Of a stretch of 64,000 nt of DNA, positions 54,920 through 64,000 are shown piece by piece. This DNA comes from Mactra quadrangularis (Eukaryota > Mollusca > Bivalvia > Venerida > Mactridae): NCBI GenBank assembly GCA_025267735.1, contig CM046298.1, positions 27,349,866 to 27,413,865 of the forward strand. Direction: 5' to 3'. Both the position numbers and the translations under genes were made by a program. The notes below the pieces were generated by a model. The model did not search any database and was not told where the DNA came from. It was given only the letters and a program-made list of their open reading frames with translations. Positions within the stretch are counted from its first letter, which is position 1. The number at the start of each line of letters is the position of its first letter.

Positions 54920-56250
54920 CTAGCTATCACTGGAAAATGGAAAACACAATATTGAATAAAAAATTCTTGACTGACAATCGAAAGATTTATTCCCAATTTA
55001 GTACATCGATATAATCTAGCATTTTTTATGTGCTATTACTTCTTGCCAATTTTTCTAGTTAAGTGAGTTTTATTAATTAGTCAAGTTTTCATGTTTTCTA
55101 TTAAGTATTAAAAACAAGAAAATACAGAATGTCTGAAACAACTTTTAACATCATGCATAAAATCATGAGGGTATTTCATAGTACAAATATACTGTAGCTC
55201 TAGCCGTTTCTATTACTGACTCGACAAGGGCGTCGGCAACGGTCCGGCCGGTCCGGCCATGGCCGGACCACTTTTTTGGCTGATCATATTACACGCAAAT
55301 TACCATTTTTCAGTTTTCGCCTTCAATTGTTGAAAATGTCTAATCTGTTTAACAGGATTAATTTTTTTGACATGCGAAATCAAGTATCGATAACAACTCC
55401 CCATCAATTATGAAAACGCTCGAGGGCATGATTATAATTTCGGTGACACTTCTGTCTATAAAGATGATAATTACCTAAGATTATCTACCCGCTTCTTTAA
55501 TGCACCAAACGTTAATATATTTAACAATGGTGTTTTTTCTTGGCGTAATAAATTGAAATTTGGCTCAAGCGAATATTTTTGATGATACTATGTATGCACT
55601 TATTAGAAATAATTAAAAACAAATCAAATTAAAGAATTAATGAATTAACAGAGCGGTATACATGTTAAGTATATATTTTGGAAACAATAGTTTGGTTGTT
55701 ATTTTCTTTATGTGTACATGTATATTAGCAAACAGCATTCCGACAGACACTGTAAGAATAAATATATGCTTGAAAGGCCGGAACTGCTCATTCTTAATTT
55801 TGAAATTTACGTTGTCATAATAATGGATATACCTCCGTTACAAAATCAGCCTAAGACTTTTAAGTTTCCTCAGCATACATTTGGTCAAAAAATCCAGTTA
55901 AAAGAAGTTTTCAGTCGTCGTGTAGGTTTGGTGCTACCGCCTGATGAGACTCACTTAAGGGTCGAAATAGTTGTATATTTCCTAAATTGCTGACATTCAA
56001 AATGAAAAATAATCGTCTCCAGATGCAATAAAATCCCACCTTGGGACCGAAGAATTTCAATTTTTTTCCCGGGGGAGGTCCCCCCGGACCCCCCTTCAAG
56101 AGGGAGAACCCCTTTCGTACCCTCTCCTTCACGATCAATGGCCGGACCACTTTTCAAAAGCTGTCGACGGCCCTGCTCGATATATCAATATATCGCCCAT
56201 ACTTGCCTTTCAATATATCAATACAATATTTTCTTTTAATGACAGCCCTA
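54920..56250. mobile_element. hAT-like element interrupted by a nested element
   Basis: The left part (ATCGATATAATCTAGCATTT) and right part (ATATCAATATATCGCCCATA, AATGACAGCCCTA) match 52704-53050. It is split by the element at 55225-56175. The left terminus is poorly conserved. Confidence 0.6.
55225..56175. mobile_element. Nested 951-bp element, CAAGGGCGTCGG ends
   Basis: CTCGA is directly repeated at 55220-55224 and 56176-56180. Inverted ends CAAGGGCGTCGGCAACGG and CTGTCGACGGCCCTG are imperfect; both are followed inward by GGCCGGACCACTTTT. The 93-codon ORF at 55712 has no recognised domain. The class is unclear because a 5-bp duplication does not fit hAT. Confidence 0.75.
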
Positions 56251-56350
56251 TTCTGGACATAGGTTGTTTTTATAATCAAAGATGTGTACAGTACAATGTA
56301 TGCTTATAAAATTATAATAAAGTATGTTTAGATTTTAGGAAGAAAAAACA

Positions 56351-59300
56351 ATGGACAAGAAAATTACTGGTCTGGCAGAGGACAATAAAGTGGATGAGTT
56401 AAAGGAATGTTTGAAATCTGTCAGTAACGATGAGGTATACATTTTTATGATCTTTATAGATTTTACTTTCATTGTTGGTTTTTTTATGATTTCCCTTTGA
56501 GGCAATATTAATCATTTAATGCAAAAAAACCCTTAAAAAACGCTAGTAAGGCATTGTATGAATTTAGCCATTAACCTGTTTCTAGGTACATAGTTCCATC
56601 AGTGACTGACAACTGCCCTAGAAATTATTTCATGACAAAACTCCATGAAAGAGTGCCCTGTCTATTATTTAAGTTTCAGTTATTTGTCAGTTTTATGTCT
56701 TAACAAGTGGTAATATGAATGTCTACATATTTTCATTTCTAGAATTGAATATAGATATAACATTCTCGTTCCCTGCGGTTATCAAGATTCTCGATCTCGA
56801 GAATCATACCAGACTCTGGGTATGAGAATGTGAAATAATGAAGTGAGGACTTTTTTAATGGATGGGTGGTATGAATGAAAAACAAACATAAAATGTCAAA
56901 GTTATATGTTATTTTGTATTGCAGCTTTGTCAGATGATTGAACGTAAGGTGATTAAAGGACGTAATGACACTTTTACTCTTGTAAGAGCCATACTTCTAG
57001 GTATGTACTCATCTTAATTGATATTTACTGTTCAGAGATTTCTTCAAGTTATCTCACATAAATCTTAAAATGTGTTTTACACAATTTGAAAATCACCTCT
57101 GCACAGTGGTACAATACAGAACAGGTCCTCCGCACAACAACAGCTTTTGATATTTCCCTATTGCATAATTTAATCGAAATTAAGGCCACGACAAGTTGAT
57201 CATGTGTTCTATGGATTCGCTCCCACCTTAACTTTGACTGTTTTTACAAAAAATATTTTTATTTCCTCGCTTGCTCATAAAAAATTCGGTCAAACCGCTA
57301 TATAAAGCAACTGAATTAAAATTTTTAAAGGAAACTTTCTTTGCTCGCTTTCCCCATTTTTTAATGCAGAAAAATCCATTGAGTTTATCATAAACTTGTT
57401 GTTGCCTAACCCATACAAAGCAATAACCTCTGAACAGCAACACACTTTAGTCCATCCTAGTGGGTGTTGTTCAAGAGAGTTTGTACTGTAATAATGGAAA
57501 TTTTTAATTCATTGTTAAGATATATGCATTTCTGTTGAAACTGGACTATTTATTGTTCCACTACATTTTTGTTAAAGTAGACATATTCACTGATCATTTG
57601 AACTTTCATTCATGAAAGTGATGTCATATATATTTTTTCTTGACCGTCACCAATGAAAATCTCCAAAACAAAATGCATTTAGGTGAACCATGGATGACAA
57701 ATGAAATGTAAATTTGGTGTGAATTGTGATGTTTATTAAAACACAGTGCTGCAATAGCACAGTTAAAAGTTTCCTGCATTTATGGAGAATTTATTTGGAG
57801 AATAAACTCATCTGTGTTTTCATTGATCTATTTTGGTATTTTGAAAGTATGTATTCAGTATTTTAAAACTTTCATCTTCCATCCATGCAATAGTGTCTCC
57901 CTTTGATTTGTTATGTATGACAAATTTGTATTAAATTAGCATTAGCATTCTTGAGTTAGAGCCAATGTTCAGCAGAATAGACCTAAACCGGAAATTCAAA
58001 TTTATGGGTTTCCAGTCTGTGCACAGCCGGTACAAACAAAGTTTTCTACACGTTATTGCTAAATAGCACGAACTATGATTTAAGTCCTAATGTTCTTTGT
58101 ACACATGTTTTCATTGTAACAGTGAAAGTATGTTTGTACCGGAGGGGAAAATCCAAATATTTGAATTCCAGATATAGTCTATTCAACCTTCCAAGATCAT
58201 AAGACATCATATATTTTACATATAGGTTCACCACCAGACAACACTGTATGTATAGAACGTAGATGTGAGGTCTATAAACAATGTATTACAGCTTTACAAC
58301 AGAATGATCTTAATAATAAAATGGCTTCTGAACTAGTAGGATTACTGATGTTAGAGGTTAGTCTATGTATTTTAAAAGAAATTGCATTTTATAGTCTTCA
58401 AAGAAATTTTTTATCAAATTTATTGTACAACAGCATTTAAGACATTCATATTTTTTTAAACATTTAATTGATGGACTGCATTGGCCTTTGTTTGTTGGGT
58501 TTAACACCATAGCAAGATATTGTATAGGTCATATAACGGCAGTCCGTCAACCTACTCACTGCTCCCGGAAAGGCTAAATCTCTGGATTTAGCTGTTAACC
58601 AACTACCAAGCGCATACTTTCCTCAGTGACTGACAACTGCCCTACATAATTAAAAATCATTAGTAGGAGGGAGAATGGTCATAGAAATAATTTCATGACC
58701 AATCTTCATGAAAGTATGCCCCGCCTGGGAATTGAACCCACGACCCCTCGATCAGTAGACTTGTGTGCTACCAACTGAGCTAGCCAGGCGGCTTAATTCA
58801 TTGTACAACAGCATTTAAGGCATTCAAAATTAATTTAAACATTGAATTGAATGTCTTTGCATAGACTGTTTCTTTACTATTAGCGACAAGGTATGACACT
58901 TGCTATTATTACTAGGGATCCCAAAGAAATCCCTTGTTTATTAATCAGAGTTTCTTCCTTAATGTTTAAGATTCCTCTGGTTAAAGACGAATATTTTGAA
59001 TACAGATTTATAGTCGCACATTTCAATTAACAACTTATGGAAACTCAATTTTATTTAAGAACTAGGTAACTGTTGCCCAGTCAGTGGAGATATGTGTGAC
59101 AAGAAAGTGTTACATGGCTTATTCTTAAATTTCAGACTGATTTGTTACCAGGCCCTACCTTAGCAGAGTTAGCTGGTATATTTGTAGATAGAGTGAAATC
59201 TGATGCTTCAAATATGGGGAAGTAAGTTCATTCAGACTTTTTTTTCCTTATATAACAAGGACCGTTTACAGGTGCCTTACCCTCCTGAAATTTCTTTAAA

Positions 59301-62300
59301 AGCATGCAGTTTTCCCAAAATTCGGAGTTTATCTTGGATTTTTTGTTTCCCTATCCATGAAATTGCTATGAAATTTCCCAAAATGTTGTACATAAAGAAA
59401 GCCCCGAGCCCCTTCTCCAAATACTAAAAAAGCCCTGTCATTGTTTATTATATTTATAAGTTTTTTAATAGATCCTCTAAAACCAGCTGTCCTGGTATTT
59501 AGTTTTGAACAGTCTAATAAATTAGGCCATTCTTAAAAAGAGTTTGTTTGTAGTTTCTCAACCCAGAATTTGTGGAGTAGGTTGGTAGACAATTTTTTAT
59601 ATATTTGTAAATTTACATTTAGAAGCAAGAACATTTTTTTATACCCCCGCTTCGAAGAAGAGGGGGGTATACTGTTTTACCCTTGTCCGTGCGTGCATGC
59701 GTCCGTTACAAAATTTCTGTCGCAGTTTTATCAGCAACTATAACATGCAGCAGCCTAATACTTTGCATACTGCTTCATCCCATAGTCCCTTGTGGTGTAA
59801 AGCGATTTCATGCTCCTTGCTCATCTACTTCCTGTTTGTCGCATATTTTTAGATTTCGTTAAATGAAAGTTACATTATGATAGTCATATTTCTCACTGCG
59901 GGGGTATCACTAGTGAGCATTAGCTCACAGATTTACTTGTTCTTTTCGTAGTGAATAAACAGAATTTTTTTATTGAGGATTGCCAAAAAAAATGATTTCA
60001 AAGGCTCTAATATTTTTTTTTCAATTGTGAAAACGCAAGATTTAGGCCCCATTTGGAGGAAAATTATCATAAAAAAGTAATGATGCTATATTGTGTTAAA
60101 ATCTATTTTACAGAGCATTAGAACTTCTACCAAAGATCTTATCATCACTAGCAGCCCTAGATAATGTTGTATATGCTGGGAATCACATGAAAGGTGTGGA
60201 ATATAAGGGACATGTATTAAATTCCTTGTGTTCATCCAGGTGAGTCTGAGGTTCAGAATCTGCAAATAGTTCAGAAAGTAAATTTATAGCAATCCAATGC
60301 TCCAAGCAGATTGTCTGCAATGACTGATGCAATAATTTCTGAACTGTTTGCAAACCCATGAAAACTAAACTATATTCTGCTATTTTGGAGCCAAATGGCT
60401 ATCCAGCCTTAGCACCACAAGGATACCTGAGAGATATACTTGCATGAAAGTGTGTTTCAGTAATGAGATGATTACATGGTCTATCTAAAAGAATGTTTAA
60501 AAATAGTATTTCTGGATTATAGTAAAAATCTTGATCAGAGTTGGATGGCATCTAACAGTGGTGTTTTGTTTGCTATTTATGTAAGTATACAGATGAACTT
60601 GAATAAATGTGTATGATTGGTAACTTTAAACATAAGAGTCACTGAATGACTGCTTCTTATTACCAAAGAATTACTTACTTTGTAATGCAAACAAATTCTG
60701 TGCTGCAGCACTTTAAATTTGATAATATGACCCACACTGATCACAAAATGTCTTGTGACTAATTGGCGTGCTCGATTTAGCTGTCGGAGCTGTGCCAGAA
60801 TCAAATTCCGACTCTTCCACAGAATCTGCCAAACGCGTGAAATTAGATGTTGGAAGTTTGAAAATGAATCAAAGGCAATATCCGTAGCAAAAACACTTGC
60901 TTCTTACTTTGTTTATAGCAAATAGTTAAATTGTTATTGTAAACAATTGGGCACAAGTATAATTTTAACACCTTTCGCTTTTACAACACCAAACTCATGC
61001 TTGCAGTGATTCTGCTGCCATCTTGGGTATGTGTATATCATGTCCGATTCCGTTCACACCACCTATTTCCATTGAATGGGTAAAACGCTGCCAGAGCACA
61101 GTTATGATGCATTCGATTGGAGTTGTCCCTGTTCTAAAAGTCAGAATTTCCAATCAAGCAAGCCCAAATGCACCAACGATGACAATGTCATATATATAAT
61201 ATTTATGTTCATTACAATTGTAATGATTATATTTTAGATGGGATACAGGAAGTGTTGTAAGTCTTGCTACGATGTTTAGAGATGTTCCTCTCAGTAATGA
61301 TGAGTTAAGATTTGTTGTAGAGAAAGTATTAAGACAGTTAAAAGATTTAGAACTTGGAGACATACCAGCTGTCATCTATCAACTTCTCTTGTTATCAACT
61401 AAGGTAAAATACCTGTTCACCATTTTAATTATGGTATAAAATTATAAGATCTAAAATTAAGTACAAATTTCAATATGTGATATTCCCTGAATACTGTGCA
61501 AGTAAAGGCATTATCTATGGAAAATGCCCTACGAAAATACAACAGTACTCTACTGTCCATGCACATGATAAGGCAATAACTCAACAGTTTGAGAATCTAT
61601 CTTTGAAATTTGTCATGCTTAAATTTTAATGAATTTCTAAAATCTAAGATGTAGAATATGACCTAAAGTTAGTGTTAGGTTAACTTTTACATTTTAAGGC
61701 GACATTATTTATAACTATATTTCACATTTTAAAATCTGACAATTAGAACTTAAGCTTGAACTACCTAATTATAATAATCACACACTTCACTAACATTAAA
61801 TCATGAGCTTGTGATAGAAAATGTACCGCAATACACCTGATCTCCAAATAAAAATCACCTGATTATTTCTTAAAGTTACTGGTCTTGGGCATGGTTAGTA
61901 ACTGTGTTACTACCAGAATTTTATAAAGCGTCCATGTGCGCATAGGTTTTAGAGTCCACAATAAAAAAAAAATGTTGGTGAAATTTTCTTAAATAATTCT
62001 GTTATTCCGGGATTCGATAAATAATTTTTCACAGGAAATACTGATAGATCCTTGTTTTGTGTATTTGATTAATGAAAATGTATATTAGAGGTGAAACGAT
62101 TAATCGCGGTTCACAAAGAATCGCGATTTTTAACGCTCGATTCGGTTCGATTCGGAAGAGGCAGTTTCGATTCGATTCTTTTTTTAAATACTGTCTTTTT
62201 CAGTAGTTTTGTGAGTTGAATGAAACGCCCCTTTTAGGTTAAAATAAGCATTTTTTATAGTAAACTAAAATAGTGTACCCTTATTGACCGACGATTGTTA

Positions 62301-64000
62301 ATGCAGATAAGAGTTGTAAAAAGTGAGACTGCCCGCTGCAATTATACATGTTAATTACGCGTACATGTCAATTAGACCTTATTGTCGGTCACACGCTGGG
62401 AGATTAACTCGCTGACAGAAAATCGATAATGGAGTCATCAAGTTAGTTAACACGCTTGATATCGTTCATATATACCTAAGACTGGTACCTAGAGAGAATA
62501 TAGTGATAAAGGGACCACCAAGATATAACCAGTCGATTAAGTTTTACACGATCGGCAATATTGGGGGATTTTTCTTTAGAAAAACAAATTAAACTTTTCA
62601 CATCGTCGTTTCCTGAAAAATCATTTGTTAAATCAAGATAAAAACATTGAAAACAATAAGTTTTTTAATCACAAAAGATGTTTCATATGAAATTGCTATC
62701 TAGCGTGGGTCGCGAAAATGAATGACATAACGCCGAAATGGTTGAAGCGATTTCGTTCCCTATGATAAGAAAGTTATAAATATAGATCTAGAGTTGATAA
62801 AAATTAATTTGACGTTTATGATGTGATGAGAATTATTTTAAATCATGCCAGAGCCAAAAGAAAATATTTTGAAACAAACTAAATTAAGCTGGTCATAGTG
62901 ATCTACATTTGCTGAATGCTTGAAATTTTTATTGTCTAAGCGTAACCTTAACTAGTCATTAATTATGGCATTGATGCACTGATGAATAATTTTATTTTGA
63001 TAATGACTTGAGTCATGTACTGTTTGTACGTACATGTAGGTAAGGAGAAATAAACAATTTGTCCATGGGCATTACTTTTCATTAAAAAGTTGGAAATAAT
63101 ACGATTTGTCATTTATATATGCTAAAATGCAGTAAAATATTTTTAACTATTCAAGCTCTAATACCTGTAAAATGGGTATTATTAAAGAATTAGAATAAGA
63201 ATTTTTCGTCTTCCGGGAGGGAGGTCCCTCAGATAAAAATGCACTGTTCTTAAATATATATATATTTATGTTCTATTGTCTTTGGGTTGTATCTCTTTCT
63301 TAATTCTTTTTATAATTTATTTTTTGTTATGTCCTATATAATTCCAGTAGAAAATCGAATTGAATCGAAAAATTGATTCATTTGATGAAAAATCGAAATC
63401 GAATCGAAAATTTTTGAATCGTTTCACCTCTAATGTATATGTGTATGTTGTATATACATTTTTATAGAATTACTTTAATCATCTCAAAAACATTCATGTA
63501 CTACCAAGTACTTATTTGTGTGAATACTAGCTAGAATGGACGTGTGTTTTTGTTTCCCATGTTTTTGTGAATAGGTACCTAAGTTTGTCAAACTTGTTGA
63601 CCCTTAACAAAATTCCAATTTGGCATGGCCTTGGTATGTTCCTCACATATTCATGTTCTTAAATTAATCCCTGGTATTTGATTAAAAACATTTTGGTAAA
63701 ATCTTGTCTCCTTACAAATGTTAATTACTGTATAAGTTAAAATTTCCTCGGGAGATTTTTGTATATTTCCTAAACATGGCCGATGATGGGGTGAACTTAT
63801 ATTGCAGCATAAACAGTTTAAGTTGTCTCAACAAATTTTGAATTTTGATAAAGAAAATTCTAATATATCCTGGGAATCATTGCCTGAAATTTAGGTTTGT
63901 TGTTTGTTTATTCTTGATAGTCAGTTAATATATATGAGACCATATTATTCTTCAGGGACATAAGAAGTTAATACTTGAAGGTATTATAGAATTCTTTACT
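56351..64000 (+). CDS. FANCI: FANCI, N-terminal exons (runs off the window)
   Basis: Coding exons: 56351-56434, 56925-57000, 58226-58356, 59136-59221, 60114-60239, 61238-61403 and 63956 onward. All have GT/AG borders and consistent phases, giving 238 codons here of a protein usually near 1,300. Diagnostic stretches are LELLP in exon 5, MFRDVPLS and FVVEKVLRQL in exon 6, IPAVIYQLLLLSTK at its end, and LILEGIIEFF in the last exon, in the order found in animal FANCI. FANCI pairs with FANCD2 in the nucleus; the pair is monoubiquitinated by the Fanconi core complex and clamps DNA during interstrand-crosslink repair. The ubiquitinated lysine lies beyond this window. The AG acceptor at 56337-56338 before the start codon suggests a non-coding first exon upstream. 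Confidence 0.93.
56575..56665 (-). repeat. SINE-B remnant
   Basis: Short match to the SINE-B body (CATCAGTGACTGACAACTGC, AATTATTTCATGAC). It lies in FANCI intron 1 (counted from the first coding exon). Confidence 0.6.
57184..57406. mobile_element. MITE-2 copy 2
   Basis: Ends GGCCACGACAAGTTGATCAT and AAACTTGTTGTTGCC. The interior is the inverse of copy 1 at 42049 (CAAACCGCTAT, CTCGCTTGCTCATAAAAA). Confidence 0.85.
58505..58793 (-). mobile_element. SINE-B, complete-looking copy
   Basis: Near-identical to 2980-3283 with the same A box (TAGCTCAGTTGG) and B-box region. It lies in a FANCI intron. Confidence 0.85.
59640..59939. mobile_element. Gene-free 300-bp relative of the Rep element
   Basis: Its first 180 bp match 33656-33831 at about 95 percent (same terminal hairpin TATACCCCC...GGGGGTATA). 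Its last ~118 bp match 40107-40190 apart from about 42 extra bases. GCGGGGGTAT at 59898-59907 is the inverse of the left end, followed by GTGAGC ATTA GCTCAC (59913-59928). Nothing is coded between. It looks like an internally deleted, non-autonomous copy moved by the same machinery. It lies in the intron between the fourth and fifth FANCI coding exons. Confidence 0.9.
62086..63432. mobile_element. hAT-like non-autonomous element, 1,347 bp
   Basis: Perfect ends TAGAGGTGAAACGATT and AATCGTTTCACCTCTA. ATGTATAT is directly repeated at 62078-62085 and 63433-63440, the 8-bp duplication of hAT elements. ATCGATTC-type repeats lie inside both ends. No transposase ORF remains. It lies in the intron between the sixth and seventh FANCI coding exons. 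Confidence 0.9.

Overview
The window looks like nuclear DNA of a lophotrochozoan, most likely a bivalve mollusc (inference). It is AT-rich, has intron-split genes with GT..AG junctions, and is packed with tRNA-derived SINEs, LINE fragments and short DNA transposons. No bacterial-style operon, rRNA, CRISPR array or stand-alone tRNA gene was seen.

Two host genes lie on the + strand in the right third. The first (exons 43226-51352, 427 codons after splicing) has no firm identity; a PAAT/C10orf88-like protein is the best guess. The second (coding exons from 56351 to the window edge) is the N-terminal part of FANCI, the partner of FANCD2 in interstrand-crosslink repair. Their introns are full of non-autonomous transposons, several with target-site duplications readable by eye.

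The most unusual object is at 33656-40190: a compact 6.5-kb virus-like or transposon-like element. On the + strand it carries a zinc-finger ORF followed, across a likely 138-bp intron, by a Rep protein with an HUH nickase domain and a superfamily-3 helicase of the CRESS-DNA type. On the - strand, converging on it, are a 440-aa ORF and a 412-aa coiled-coil, fibre-like ORF. A canonical A AAA AAC slippery heptamer sits just before the stop of the 440-aa ORF, and the -1 frame runs open into the fibre-like ORF. The element ends in a left terminal hairpin and a right stem-loop. A 300-bp copy with the same two ends but no genes sits in a FANCI intron (59640-59939), so these ends belong to a mobile family.

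The rest, left to right. 0-15 kb: a 91-bp satellite, a dispersed tandem family, SINEs, several MITEs, a 755-bp inverted repeat and a mariner-like transposase relic. 15.3-18.5 kb: a 5'-truncated LINE with an uninterrupted 795-codon reverse-transcriptase ORF. 18.6-33.4 kb: duplicated pieces of a decayed Ulp1-protease-like gene, a pogo-type transposase relic, RNase H ends of a second LINE family, a 380-bp tandem array, and foldback elements next to evenly spaced TGACGTCA sites. 40-43 kb: SINEs and inverted-repeat elements. All family assignments come from motif recognition by eye; no database search was possible.
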